From Methylorubrum rhodesianum (GTDB taxonomy: Bacteria > Pseudomonadota > Alphaproteobacteria > Rhizobiales > Beijerinckiaceae): a stretch of DNA of 64,000 nt. Location: the NCBI RefSeq assembly GCF_014199985.1, contig NZ_JACHOS010000018.1, positions 1-64,000 of the forward strand, read 5' to 3'. This document shows positions 49,131 to 58,697 of the stretch, in pieces. Both the position numbers and the translations under genes were made by a program. The notes beneath the pieces are model-generated. The model worked only from the letters and a program-made list of their open reading frames with translations, was not told where the DNA came from and did not search any database. Within the stretch, counting starts at the first letter, position 1. Every line of letters starts with the position of its first letter.

Positions 49131-49997
49131 TCAGGCATTCAGGAGCCGCAGGGCGGCGAGGCACAGGCCGGCGAGAAGCGCGACGGCGAAGAAGCCGTCG
49201 AGCCGGTCCATGACGCCGCCATGGCCGGGGATCGAGCGGCCGGAATCCTTGACGCCGTAGCGGCGCTTGAGGGCGGACTCAACCAGATCGCCGGCCATCG
49301 ACAGGATCGAAGCGAGGCCGCTCACCGCCGCGACGAGGGGCAGCGAGACGGCGGGCAGCGCGTCCCAGCCCTGCCCGCGTGCGACGACCACGGTGAGGGT
49401 GCCGCCGACGATCCCCGCGAAAAGGCCGCCGAGCGCGCCGGACCACGTCTTCTTCGGGCTGACCCGCGGCATCAGCTTCGGCCCACCGATCAGGCGGCCG
49501 GTGAAGTAGGCGACGCTGTCGGTGGACCAGACCACCGCGAACATCCAGGCCGGCCCGACGATGCCGATGGCGGTATCGATCCGCAGCAGCGTCGGCACCA
49601 GGGCGACCACCGCGCCGCCCAGGAGGCCCCAGATCGGCTTGCGCCGGCCCGGACCGTGGCCGAGGGCGAACAGGCCGAGGCTTCCGGCGAGCAGGAGGAG
49701 AAGCGGCACCCAGAGCGGCGTGCCGACGAGCACGGCCGCGAGCACGGCGAACAGCGTCGCACCGGTGAGGCCGAGCAGCGGCAGCAGAGGCTCGGAGCGA
49801 GTCATGGTGAGCCATTCGGCGGCGCCGACGATCCCGGCGATGAGCCAGACCGCGGCGAAGGCCCAGCCTCCGATCACCAGGCTGCCGAGCACCGCCGCGC
49901 CGAGCACCAGGGCCGAGGCCACCCGCAGACCGAATTCGCGGTTGGCGAAGGGGGCCCGCTGAGCCGGCGCGGGAGGAGCCGCCTCGTCCGGCGCCAT
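49131..49997 (-). CDS. cdsA: Phosphatidate cytidylyltransferase
   Basis: Makes CDP-diacylglycerol in the inner membrane. It is 288 residues, with about seven or eight membrane spans. The family signature is seen near the C-terminus: SALKRRYGVKDSGRSIPGHGG then MDRLD. The ATG at 49995-49997 overlaps the uppS stop (TGATG), so the two are translationally coupled. Downstream is dxr. Confidence 0.96.
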   Translation of the reverse strand: MAPDEAAPPAPAQRAPFANREFGLRVASALVLGAAVLGSLVIGGWAFAAVWLIAGIVGAAEWLTMTRSEPLLPLLGLTGATLFAVLAAVLVGTPLWVPLLLLLAGSLGLFALGHGPGRRKPIWGLLGGAVVALVPTLLRIDTAIGIVGPAWMFAVVWSTDSVAYFTGRLIGGPKLMPRVSPKKTWSGALGGLFAGIVGGTLTVVVARGQGWDALPAVSLPLVAAVSGLASILSMAGDLVESALKRRYGVKDSGRSIPGHGGVMDRLDGFFAVALLAGLCLAALRLLNA

Positions 49998-50800
49998 CAG
50001 CCGGCCCCGGTGTTGAGGCCGCCGAAGCGGCGGTCGCGGCGGCGATACTCGCCGACGGCGGCGAGGAAGGCGTCGTGGTCGAAATCCGGCCAGAAGCCGG
50101 GCTCGAACACGTACTCGGCATAGGCCGTCTGCCACGTCAGGAAGTTCGAGAGCCGCTGCTCGCCTGAGGTGCGGATGACGAGATCCGGATCGGGGATGCC
50201 GGCGGTGTCGAGGGCCGCCGTTACCGTCGGCAGGTCGATCTCCTCCGGACGCAGGCGCCCCTCGGCGACCGCCGCCGCGATGCGCCGCACCGCGCGCAGG
50301 ATCTCCTGGCGTCCGCCGTAATTGAAGGCCACGACCAGGGTCAGCCCGGTATTGGCGCGGGTGCGCGTCTCCGCCTCGTCGAGCAGGCCGGCGATGTCCG
50401 CCGCGAGGTCGTTCCGGTCGCCGATCACCCGGACGCGGACGTTATTGGCGTGCAGATCGGCGAGGTCGCTGCGCACGAACAGCTTGAGCAGGCCCATCAG
50501 CTCGGAGATCTCCGAGGGCGGCCGGCGCCAGTTCTCGGAGGAGAAGCTGTAGACGGTCAGATAGTCGATGCCGAGGGTGATGGCGGAGCGCACGGCCCGG
50601 CGGACGGCCTCGACGCCGCGGCGGTGCCCCTCGAAGCGGGGCAGGCCCCGGCTCGCGGCCCAGCGGCCGTTGCCGTCCATGATGATGGCGACGTGCCGCG
50701 GTGCGGGCTGCGCCGCGCCCTCGGGGGCGGCAGCTGCCGCCTCCCCGATCTGCCGCGCGCCTTCCGAGCGAACCACCGCAGCCTCCCCCTCCTGGCGCAC
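49997..50800 (-). CDS. uppS: Undecaprenyl diphosphate synthase
   Basis: Cis-prenyltransferase making the C55 lipid carrier for peptidoglycan. 267 residues. The P-loop [18 protein letters not shown], and the [11 protein letters not shown] motif are present. About 35 N-terminal residues precede the core. The GTG start at 50798-50800 is tentative; the ribosome site is weak. It is coupled to cdsA by overlap. Confidence 0.95.
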   Translation of the reverse strand: MRQEGEAAVVRSEGARQIGEAAAAAPEGAAQPAPRHVAIIMDGNGRWAASRGLPRFEGHRRGVEAVRRAVRSAITLGIDYLTVYSFSSENWRRPPSEISELMGLLKLFVRSDLADLHANNVRVRVIGDRNDLAADIAGLLDEAETRTRANTGLTLVVAFNYGGRQEILRAVRRIAAAVAEGRLRPEEIDLPTVTAALDTAGIPDPDLVIRTSGEQRLSNFLTWQTAYAEYVFEPGFWPDFDHDAFLAAVGEYRRRDRRFGGLNTGAG

Positions 50801-50816
50801 CCTAGACCGCCTCCCT

Positions 50817-50841
50817 GGCCGTGCTGCGGCCCGGCACGGCC
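50817..50841 (-). other. Stem between frr and uppS
   Basis: GGCCGTGC/GCACGGCC, 8-bp perfect stem with 9-base loop, in the 77-base frr-uppS gap. No T-run; probably an mRNA stabiliser or attenuator. Confidence 0.45.
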
Positions 50842-50877
50842 CGCCATCCTTCCCTTCTACGTTGCAGGTCGGGGGCG

Positions 50878-51441
50878 TCAGACCTGCATGATCTCCTTTT
50901 CCTTCGAGGCCAGCACGCCGTCGATCTCGGCGATGGCATCGTCGGTGGCCTTCTGCACGTCGGCGGCCTGACGCTTCTCGTCGTCCTGGCTGATGGCGCC
51001 GTCCTTCTCCAGCTTCTTGAGGATGTCGAGGCCGTCACGGCGGACGTGGCGCACGGCGACGCGGGCCTCCTCCGTGTACTTGTGGGCGACCTTGACCATC
51101 TCCTTGCGGCGCTGCTCGTTCATCTCGGGGATGCGCAGCCGGATGGTCTGGCCTTCCGTCATCGGGTTGAGGCCGAGATCGGATTCGCGGATCGCCTTCT
51201 CGACATTCGTGACCATCGAGCGATCCCATACCGAGATCGAGAGCAGGCGCGGCTCCGGCACGCTGACCGTGGCGACCTGGGCCATCGGCATCGACGCGCC
51301 GTAGGCCTCGACCTGGATCGGATCGAGCAGGCTCGGTGTCGCGCGGCCCGTGCGCAGCGATCCCAGATCCTTGCTCAGGGACGAGACGGCGCCCTGCATG
51401 CGGCGCTTGATGTCGCCGAGGTCGAATTCCGGTGTGGCCAT
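50878..51441 (-). CDS. frr: Ribosome recycling factor
   Basis: Recycles ribosomes with EF-G after termination. It is 187 residues. Recognised by [34 protein letters not shown] and HVRRDGLD. It leads the minus-strand cluster frr-uppS-cdsA-dxr-rseP-bamA-lpxD. In most bacteria it directly follows pyrH on the same strand; here pyrH ends at 38.0 kb on the other strand. Confidence 0.98.
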   Translation of the reverse strand: MATPEFDLGDIKRRMQGAVSSLSKDLGSLRTGRATPSLLDPIQVEAYGASMPMAQVATVSVPEPRLLSISVWDRSMVTNVEKAIRESDLGLNPMTEGQTIRLRIPEMNEQRRKEMVKVAHKYTEEARVAVRHVRRDGLDILKKLEKDGAISQDDEKRQAADVQKATDDAIAEIDGVLASKEKEIMQV

Positions 51442-51875
51442 GGATTCTCAGTCCCGATGCGTTCGGGTGGCAGATCGGCGCGCTCGGGACGCGCCCGGCA
51501 CGCGGTGCCGCTACATGAACGAAAAACCGGGTGGCCGCAAATGCGGTCGGGCGGCATCCGCAAGGAGCCCCCGCCGCCACCCAGCGACACGGTCCCGCTT
51601 CGACGCGTCCGCGCGGCGATCCACCCGGCCCCCGGCCTCGCGAAGAGCGCGCGGCCCGGCCCGTCACCGAGGCGGCAAGGTCCCGGCTCGGCGCTTCGTT
51701 GCCCGGGCGAGGATCGGTTGGACCATCGTCGGCCGGGACTTCGTCGGCAGCTCGAAAGGCCGATCGCGTTTTAATCCCACCGATGCTCCGAGTGACCTTG
51801 GGTTAGTAATTTCAGGGTAAAAAATCTCGGCGACCACCTAACATATGTAATGCCGGTCGCTTCGGGAGCTATGCC
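51442..51875. other. Divergent intergenic region between frr and the second chemoreceptor
   Basis: 434 bases without a gene. An AT-rich patch near 51800-51850 (GTTAGTAATTTCAGGGTAAAAAATC) is a likely promoter area for the chemoreceptor. This is the other breakpoint of the split cluster; I see no copy of the 38.1-kb repeat here. Confidence 0.45.
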
Positions 51876-53564
51876 GTGCCTGTCCGGAATCTGTCTATCC
51901 GCTCGAAACTGATCGGAAGCTTCACGATACTGACGGTTCTGGTGCTCGCACTGGGGATCGTGAGCCTAGGTGGTCTGTCTCACATCAATGGGCATCTTCA
52001 AACTATCGAGCGAAATTGGCTTCCCAGCGTCCGCGCGGCCGGGGACGTCGACGCACTGACGGGGCGCTACAACACCAGCCTCCTGAGACATGTTCTGACC
52101 GAGGACGCGAAGAGCCTTGCCGCCGTCGAAAACGATGTCGTTCAGCGCGGCAAGAAGCTCGACGCCGCCGCGGACGCCTATGCGCCGCTCGTCAGCTCGC
52201 CCGAGGAGCGCAAGCTCTACGACACGTTCCGGCAGGAATGGAGCGCCTTCGCCGCTGTCGGCGAGCGCATCATGGGCCTGTCGCGCCGGGGCGAGAAGGC
52301 GCAGGCCCTGGCCCTGTACGAAGCGGAGGCCGTGCCCCCGCGGCGGCGCGCGTCGCTGGCGCTCGAATCCCTGATCAAGCTCAACAACGAGGGCGCGGCG
52401 GCGGCCGAGGTGGCCGCCACCAGCGCCTACGCCTCGACCAAGATCCAGGTTCTGGGCGCGATCGCCGCCGCCATCCTGCTCTCGGTCGGGCTCGCCCTCG
52501 TCATCGTCCGCGGTGTCTCGCGCGGCATCGACTCCGTGGTGCGGCCGATGCAGGCCTTGGCCGGCGGCGACCTGAGCGTCACCGTTGCGCATCAGGGGGA
52601 GGCTACCGAGATCGGCCGCATCGCCGATGCCGTTCAGGTCTTCAAGACCGGTCTGATCCGCGCCCGGGCCCTGGAGGAGGAGACCGCGCTCGCGCGCGCT
52701 TCGGCCGAGGAGCAGCGCAAGGCCGGCATGCGGCAGATGGCCGAGAATTTCGAGCAGGCGGTCGGCGGCATCGTCGGCATGGTGTCCGCCTCGGCCACCG
52801 AGTTGCACGCCACCGCCGAGAGCATGACGACCACGGCGTTCCAGACCGCCAACCAGTCGAGCGCGGTGGCGGCTGCGGCCGAGGAAGCGTCGGTCAACGT
52901 CAACACGGTGGCGGCGGCCTCCGAGGAGCTCGGTGCCTCCGTGCAGGAGATCGGCCGGCAGGTGTCGGGCTCGGCGGATCTGGCGCAGCGGGCGGTCAAC
53001 GAGGCGGACCGGACGGTCTCGCTCGTGCAGGAGCTCAGCGGTGCCGTCTCGGAGATCGGCGACGTGGTGAGCCTGATCTCGAACATCGCCAGCCAGACCA
53101 ACCTTCTGGCCTTGAACGCCACCATCGAGGCGGCGCGCGCGGGCGAGGCCGGCCGCGGCTTCGCGGTGGTCGCCGCGGAGGTGAAGGAGCTGGCGAGCCA
53201 GACGGCGCGGGCGACCGAGGAGATTTCGGGCCAGATCGGTCAGATCCAGGGTGCGACGCGTCAGGCGGTCGGTGCGATCGGTTCGGTCACGGAGCGGGTC
53301 CGCGAGATCAACGCCGTGGCCACCGCCATCGCGGCGGCGGTCGAGCAGCAGGGCGCCGCCACCCATGAGATCGTGTCGAGCGTCGGTCAGGCCTCGGCCG
53401 GCACGACCGAGGTGACGAGCAACATGGTCGGCCTCGCCCGCGCCTCCGAGGACACGGGCGCGGCTGCCTCTCAGGTGCTCGCATCGGCCTCCGAACTCTC
53501 GCGCCAGTCCGAGCATCTCTCGGCCGAGGTCACGCGGTTCCTCGCCTCCGTGCGCGCCGCCTGA
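51876..53564 (+). CDS. Methyl-accepting chemotaxis protein (chemoreceptor 2)
   Basis: 562 residues. TM1 near 12-34, a helical periplasmic sensor region, TM2 near 190-210, then HAMP ([16 protein letters not shown]) and a signalling domain with hairpin tip [19 protein letters not shown]. The GTG start at 51876 is preceded by GGGAG. Its sensor domain differs from chemoreceptor 1, but the signalling half and the linker [20 protein letters not shown] are nearly the same. Ligand unknown. Confidence 0.93.
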   Translation: MPVRNLSIRSKLIGSFTILTVLVLALGIVSLGGLSHINGHLQTIERNWLPSVRAAGDVDALTGRYNTSLLRHVLTEDAKSLAAVENDVVQRGKKLDAAADAYAPLVSSPEERKLYDTFRQEWSAFAAVGERIMGLSRRGEKAQALALYEAEAVPPRRRASLALESLIKLNNEGAAAAEVAATSAYASTKIQVLGAIAAAILLSVGLALVIVRGVSRGIDSVVRPMQALAGGDLSVTVAHQGEATEIGRIADAVQVFKTGLIRARALEEETALARASAEEQRKAGMRQMAENFEQAVGGIVGMVSASATELHATAESMTTTAFQTANQSSAVAAAAEEASVNVNTVAAASEELGASVQEIGRQVSGSADLAQRAVNEADRTVSLVQELSGAVSEIGDVVSLISNIASQTNLLALNATIEAARAGEAGRGFAVVAAEVKELASQTARATEEISGQIGQIQGATRQAVGAIGSVTERVREINAVATAIAAAVEQQGAATHEIVSSVGQASAGTTEVTSNMVGLARASEDTGAAASQVLASASELSRQSEHLSAEVTRFLASVRAA

Positions 53565-53642
53565 CGGACGCGCGCCATCGCCTCATGCCCGAGCTCTCGG
53601 GACGGCGGATCCGGGTCCGCTCAAGCGCCGGGCGGGCCGTCA

Positions 53643-53671
53643 CGGTGTCGGCTTCGAACAGGCCGACACCG
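53643..53671. terminator. Bidirectional terminator-like stem between two convergent genes
   Basis: CGGTGTCGGC/GCCGACACCG, 10-bp perfect stem with 9-base loop, lying just between the chemoreceptor 2 stop and the end of the UbiH-like gene. No long T-run. Confidence 0.55.
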
Positions 53672-53673
53672 CT

Positions 53674-54975
53674 CTACAGGGCCTCACCCCGCAGCAGGCG
53701 CGGGGTCTCTCCCCGCAGGGCGGAGGCCCGGCCGATGAAGAAGCGCTTCAGGCCCGGCATCCGGTCGACGAGGCCGAGCCCGAGGTCGCGGGTGAGGCGC
53801 AGGGTCAGGCTGTCGTTCGAGAACAGGCGGTTGAGCCCGTCGGTCGCCGCCGCCATCGCCACGGAATCGAAGCGGCGGGCCTGCTCGTAGTCGCGCAGCA
53901 CCGCATCGGCACCGGGATCGAGCCCGAGCCGCAGGGCACCGGTCACCGCCTCGGCGAGGGCCGCCGCCCCCGCGAGGCCGAGATTGAGCCCCTGGCCCGC
54001 CAGCGGGTGGATGACGTGGGCGGCGTCGCCGAGGAGCGCGAGGCGCGGCGCCCGGAAGCTGCGGGCGATGCCGAGATGCAGAGGGTGGGCGCTCGGACCA
54101 TGCTCCAGGGCGATGGGGCCGAGTTCTGGCCCGAACCGGCGCTCGATCTCGGCCAGCGTTTCGGCAGCGTCCCCGCCGAGCAGGGCCGGCACGTCGGCGC
54201 TGCGCTCGGTCCAGACGATGGAGGAGCGGTGACCGAGGGCGCCCCCCGCCCGGAGCGGCAGGATCGCGAAGGGGCCGCTCGGCAGGAAATGCTCGAAGGC
54301 ACGCCCCTCGTGGTCGCGGGCATGCTGGATCGTCGCGACGATGCCCGATTGCGGGTAGGACCAGCCGACCCAGCCGATGCCGGCCGCCTCGCGCAGGGCC
54401 GAGCGCGCCCCGTCGGCGGCGACCACCAGGGCGACCTCTTCCGTGCTGCCGTCGCTCAAGGTGACCCGGCTCGCCCGCGGACCGGGCGCAGCGGCGCGGA
54501 CCCCCGCGGCGACGAGCCGGACGCCCGCCTCGCGCGCGGCATCGAGCAGCGCGCTGACCATCGGCTCGGCCTCGACCATATGAGCGAAGGGCTCGCCCTC
54601 CGCGCCCGCGTCCCGGCGCGCCTCGGTCCCGTCGCCGAAGGTGAGGAAGACCGGCCGCACCGGATCGCCGACGCGGCTGTCGCTGATGACGAGCCGGCGC
54701 ATGGGCTCCGCCGCCGGTTCGATCCGCGGCCACACGTCGATCTGCTCGAACATCCGCCGCGGCCCCGCCGCGACGGCGTAGGCGCGCCCGCGGTGGCGCG
54801 CGGCACCCGCGTTCAGGCCGGGATCGCAGAGCATGACGTCGAGAGCGGGGCCGTGCGTCCGCTTCAGGGCGACCGCCAGGGCGAGGCTGGCGATGCCCGC
54901 TCCGGCGACGAGCAGGCGGCGGCTTCCGGGACGATGGCCGGTGAAGTTGCCGGGATGGCGATCCGTCGTGCTCAT
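53674..54975 (-). CDS. FAD-dependent monooxygenase, UbiH/UbiF/VisC family
   Basis: Hydroxylase likely in ubiquinone ring synthesis. It is 433 residues. FAD-binding VAGAGIASLALAVALK near residue 22, and the second FAD motif GDAAHVIHPLAGQGLNLGL near 320 are both clear. I chose the ATG at 54973-54975, preceded by GAGGAGCG. Which ring position is modified cannot be told from the sequence. It is divergent from tesB. Confidence 0.88.
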   Translation of the reverse strand: MSTTDRHPGNFTGHRPGSRRLLVAGAGIASLALAVALKRTHGPALDVMLCDPGLNAGAARHRGRAYAVAAGPRRMFEQIDVWPRIEPAAEPMRRLVISDSRVGDPVRPVFLTFGDGTEARRDAGAEGEPFAHMVEAEPMVSALLDAAREAGVRLVAAGVRAAAPGPRASRVTLSDGSTEEVALVVAADGARSALREAAGIGWVGWSYPQSGIVATIQHARDHEGRAFEHFLPSGPFAILPLRAGGALGHRSSIVWTERSADVPALLGGDAAETLAEIERRFGPELGPIALEHGPSAHPLHLGIARSFRAPRLALLGDAAHVIHPLAGQGLNLGLAGAAALAEAVTGALRLGLDPGADAVLRDYEQARRFDSVAMAAATDGLNRLFSNDSLTLRLTRDLGLGLVDRMPGLKRFFIGRASALRGETPRLLRGEAL

Positions 54976-55220
54976 CGGCGCTCCTCGTCCTCGGCACCGC
55001 GGCCGCCTCCGACGAGGCGTGCCGCTGCGCTTCACATAGCGCGCGCGCCGCGCGTACGCGATCCCGGTGGCAGTGTCCCCATTCACGCAGCCGGAGATGT
55101 TTCCCGGGGGCGAGCGCCCCGCGTGGCATCGCCGGGCCGAGCCGCTATGTGCGTCGGGCGCGCCCCGAGTCGGGACCGCCCCTCATCGTCACCCGCCGTC
55201 CCAGAGCCGCAGAAGCCGTC

Positions 55221-56129
55221 ATGTCCGAAGCCGCCACGTCCGAAGCCGCCACGTCCGAAGCCCTCCGGCCCGATCCCGTCGACGCGCTTCTGTCGATCCT
55301 CGACTTGGAGCGCCTGGAGACCGATCTGTTCCGCGGCATCAGCCCCCGGATCGGCTGGCCGCGGGTCTTCGGCGGGCAGGTCGTGGCCCAGGCGCTGGTC
55401 GCGGCGTCCCGCACCGTCGAGGCATCCCGCCCGCCCCACTCGCTGCACGCCTATTTCCTCCTCGGCGGCGACCCCGCGGTGCCGATCGTCTACGAGGTCG
55501 AGCGCATCCGCGACGGCGGCAGCTTCACCACGCGCCGGGTCAAGGCGATCCAGAAGGGCCGGGCGATCTTCGCCATGTCGGTGTCGTTCCATCTGGCAGA
55601 GGCGGGTGTCGAACACGCCGCAGGGCTCCCCGAGGTGCCGGGACCCGGTGAGCTGGCGGATGCGCGGACCCTCGTCCGGGAGGGCGGCAGCATCGTGCCC
55701 GAGCCGATGCTCGCCTATTTCACGCAGGCCTGGCCGATCGAGTTGCGGCCGGTCGAGACCGAGCGCTACCGCGACCGCGCGCCGGGGCCCGCCCGCTACC
55801 ATGTCTGGATGCGCGCGACGAAGCCCCTGCCGGAGGATCCGGCGGTGCATCGGGCGGTGCTCGCCTACGCTTCGGACATGACCCTGCTCGACGCGACGCT
55901 GATCCCCCACGGCCGCACCGTGTTCGACCCCGAGATCCAGTCGGCGAGCCTCGACCACGCCCTCTGGTTCCACCGGCCGTTCCGGGCCGATTCCTGGCTG
56001 CTCTATTCGCAGGACAGCCCGAGCGCCTCGGGCGGACTCGGCTTCGCCCGCGGCACCTTCCACGACGAGGACGGACACCTCATCGCGTCGGTCGCGCAGG
56101 AAGGTCTGATCCGCCAGCGCCGCCCCTGA
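55221..56129 (+). CDS. tesB: Acyl-CoA thioesterase II
   Basis: Hydrolyses medium/long acyl-CoA. It is 302 residues with two hot-dog folds. The catalytic region YASDMTLLDATLIPH and SLDHALWFHRPFR are clear. The ATG 55221 begins with a short repeated segment (SEAATSEAATSEAL) from a 15-bp DNA tandem repeat at 55224-55262, a likely site of length variation. It is divergent from the UbiH-like gene. Confidence 0.94.
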   Translation: MSEAATSEAATSEALRPDPVDALLSILDLERLETDLFRGISPRIGWPRVFGGQVVAQALVAASRTVEASRPPHSLHAYFLLGGDPAVPIVYEVERIRDGGSFTTRRVKAIQKGRAIFAMSVSFHLAEAGVEHAAGLPEVPGPGELADARTLVREGGSIVPEPMLAYFTQAWPIELRPVETERYRDRAPGPARYHVWMRATKPLPEDPAVHRAVLAYASDMTLLDATLIPHGRTVFDPEIQSASLDHALWFHRPFRADSWLLYSQDSPSASGGLGFARGTFHDEDGHLIASVAQEGLIRQRRP

Positions 56130-56270
56130 CACGGGCAGCGCGAGCGGATTTGCCGAAGTGGAAGGCTGATTGTCTAATAATATGGCAGTTTTCGCGGCCA
56201 AGCTGCTCGGCGTGGCGCCAGTGCTCGCTCACGTTCTGGGCAGAAGAGCGAGACCGAAAATGGTTCCGTC

Positions 56271-56286
56271 TGGCACGGTCCTTGAA
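56271..56286 (+). promoter_or_regulatory. Sigma-54 promoter of glnK-amtB
   Basis: TGGCACGGTCCTTGAA matches the sigma-54 consensus TGGCACN5TTGCA with GG and the -12 element (GA here rather than GC) at the exact ten-base spacing. It is about 105 bases before glnK. Nitrogen-limited activation by NtrC is expected; I did not find a clean NtrC site. Confidence 0.8.
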
Positions 56287-56362
56287 TGAAGGCGCGCGGT
56301 CGCAGGGTCATCCCGATCCCTGCGGAACCGCTGGGTCTCGGCCGGTGCGCGGCCGGCGGTGA

Positions 56363-56728
<366 letters not shown>

Positions 56729-56858
56729 GAGCCCGTCCCGCACCGGTTCTCTCTCCGATACCCCGACGGCTCATCACCCGTTCCGGCGGAACGCGCCCGG
56801 CCGCGCCGCCTCCACTCTCCTCAATGCTTGACGCACGGCGATCAGGAGCTTCCTGTCC

Positions 56859-58355
56859 ATGAAACCTCGTAACCTTCTCGCGCTCGGGCTGGGAGGAGCC
56901 GCCCTCGGCCTCCTCCTCGTCGAGCCGTCGCTCGCGCAGGCGCCGGCGGTCGAGCCCGCCGTCACCGCCGCCGCCCCGGTGCCCAACAAGGGCGACACCG
57001 CGTGGATGCTGATCTCGGCGGTCCTCGTCCTGCTGATGACGGTGCCCGGCCTCGCCCTGTTCTACGGCGGCCTCGTGCGCACCAAGAACATGCTCTCGGT
57101 GCTGACCCAGGTCTTCGCGATCGCCTCGATCGTCTGCCTCCTGTGGGTCACCTACGGCTACAGCCTCGCCTTCACCAACGGCGGCGGCCTCAACGATTTC
57201 GTCGGCGGCTTCTCGAAGGCCTTCCTCAAGGGCGTCGATCCCAACTCGGTCGCCGCCACCTTCTCCAACGGCGTCGTGATCCCCGAATACGTCTATATCT
57301 GCTTCCAGATGACGTTCGCGATGATCACGCCCGGCCTCATCGTCGGCGCCTTCGCCGAGCGGATGAAGTTCTCGGCGCTGGTCGTCTTCACGATCCTCTG
57401 GGTCACCCTGATCTACTTCCCGATGGCCCACATGGTCTGGTACTGGGGCGGTCCGGACGTCTTCGCCGACGCGGCCCGCAAGCTCGCCGCCGCCGGGGGC
57501 GAGGCCAATGCCGCGGCCAAGGCCGAGTACGATGCGGTGATCGGCGATGCCGGCATGCTGTTCAAGTGGGGCGCCCTCGACTTCGCCGGCGGCACCGTCG
57601 TTCACATCAACGCGGGTATCGCTGGCCTCGTCGGCTGCCTGATGCTCGGCAAGCGCATCGGCTACGGCCGTGACCTGCTCGCCCCGCACTCGCTGACCAT
57701 GACCACGATCGGCGCCTCGCTCCTGTGGGTCGGCTGGTTCGGCTTCAACGCCGGCTCGAACCTCGAGGCGAACGGCACCACCGGTCTGGCGATGATCAAC
57801 ACCTTCGTCGCCACCGCCGCCGCCGCCGTGTCCTGGCTGTTCGTGGAATGGGCCGCCAAGGGCAAGCCGTCGCTGCTCGGCATGCTCTCGGGCGCCATCG
57901 CCGGCCTCGTCGCCGTCACCCCGGCCGCGGGCTTCGCCGGCCCGATGGGCTCGATCGTGCTCGGCCTCGTCGCGGGCGCCGCCTGCTTCGTGATGTGCTC
58001 CACCGTGAAGAACGCGCTCGGCTACGACGACTCCCTCGACGTGTTCGGCGTGCACTGCATCGGCGGCATCATCGGCGCCCTCGCCACGGGCATCCTGGTC
58101 TCGACCGACCTCGGCGGTGCCGGCATCCCCGACTACACCACCAAGCCCGGCGAGCTGACCCTCGGCGCCTACGACATGATGGCTCAGCTCATCGTTCAGG
58201 CGAAGGCGGTCGGCTTCACCATCCTCTGGTCGGGCATCGGCTCGGCGATCCTCTACAAGCTCGTCGATCTGACGATCGGCCTGCGTGTGACGCAGGAGGA
58301 GGAGCGCGAGGGTCTCGACATCGCCGATCACGGCGAGCGCGCCTACAACTACTGA
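56859..58355 (+). CDS. amtB: Ammonium transporter AmtB
   Basis: 498 residues. An N-terminal signal peptide (LLVEPSLAQA) is followed by 11 membrane spans. Motifs include ALFYGGLVRTKNMLSV, the twin histidine region FGVHCIGG, and DFAGGTVVHINAGIAGLV. About 130 bases after glnK, so co-transcribed with the sigma-54 promoter. A T-rich terminator follows. Confidence 0.97.
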   Translation: MKPRNLLALGLGGAALGLLLVEPSLAQAPAVEPAVTAAAPVPNKGDTAWMLISAVLVLLMTVPGLALFYGGLVRTKNMLSVLTQVFAIASIVCLLWVTYGYSLAFTNGGGLNDFVGGFSKAFLKGVDPNSVAATFSNGVVIPEYVYICFQMTFAMITPGLIVGAFAERMKFSALVVFTILWVTLIYFPMAHMVWYWGGPDVFADAARKLAAAGGEANAAAKAEYDAVIGDAGMLFKWGALDFAGGTVVHINAGIAGLVGCLMLGKRIGYGRDLLAPHSLTMTTIGASLLWVGWFGFNAGSNLEANGTTGLAMINTFVATAAAAVSWLFVEWAAKGKPSLLGMLSGAIAGLVAVTPAAGFAGPMGSIVLGLVAGAACFVMCSTVKNALGYDDSLDVFGVHCIGGIIGALATGILVSTDLGGAGIPDYTTKPGELTLGAYDMMAQLIVQAKAVGFTILWSGIGSAILYKLVDLTIGLRVTQEEEREGLDIADHGERAYNY

Positions 58356-58393
58356 GTGCTGGCCCGCCAGTACGGCGGATCCCGGTGAAAGGA

Positions 58394-58425
58394 GGCCTCG
58401 GCGCGTCGCGCCGGGGCCTTTTTTT
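58394..58425 (+). terminator. Intrinsic terminator of glnK-amtB
   Basis: GGCCTCGGCG pairs with CGCCGGGGCC (one G-U pair), followed by a seven-T run. Starts 39 bases after the amtB stop. Confidence 0.88.
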
Positions 58426-58550
58426 GGCCCGGTCAGCTGAGTCGGGCTTGGCCGTCATATGTCGCCGCCTCGGCGTCCCGTGGCCTTTTGGTTAATTGAT
58501 CGTGAAGATGACAGCCGATTTTCGCGGAAAAGTTGACACCCGCCGGCCCC

Positions 58551-58578
58551 GAAAATGTTGCCTCAACGCAACATTTTC
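58551..58578. promoter_or_regulatory. Perfect 11-bp dyad upstream of the porin (candidate operator)
   Basis: GAAAATGTTGC and GCAACATTTTC separated by CTCAAC. It overlaps where the -10 would be for the TTGACA at 58533, 120 bases before the porin start. This looks like a dimeric repressor site; the binding protein is not known. Confidence 0.55.
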
Positions 58579-58697
58579 CGCGCACAGGTTGCTGTGGCTC
58601 GAAACTGATTAAAAATTGGGCACTTGCGCAAAACTTCATTTTGCGGCGCGGCGTCGAGTTCGGCACCTTGGCCGTATCGAACTTGGGGCTGACCGCA

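Larger units (their letters stand above)
58356..58697. other. Intergenic region between amtB and the porin gene
   Basis: 342 bases, AT-richer than the genome average in its second half. Contains the amtB terminator, a -35-like TTGACA at 58533-58538, and the perfect dyad at 58551-58578. No gene is supported. Confidence 0.6.

Noticed and set aside
54007-55881. 624-codon forward frame through the UbiH-like gene and tesB
   Set aside because: It crosses two real genes in the wrong frame or strand, with proline/arginine-rich low-quality translation.
58620-58640. GGGCACTTGCGC as a sigma-54 promoter of the porin
   Set aside because: The GG and GC elements are not at the ten-base spacing needed.
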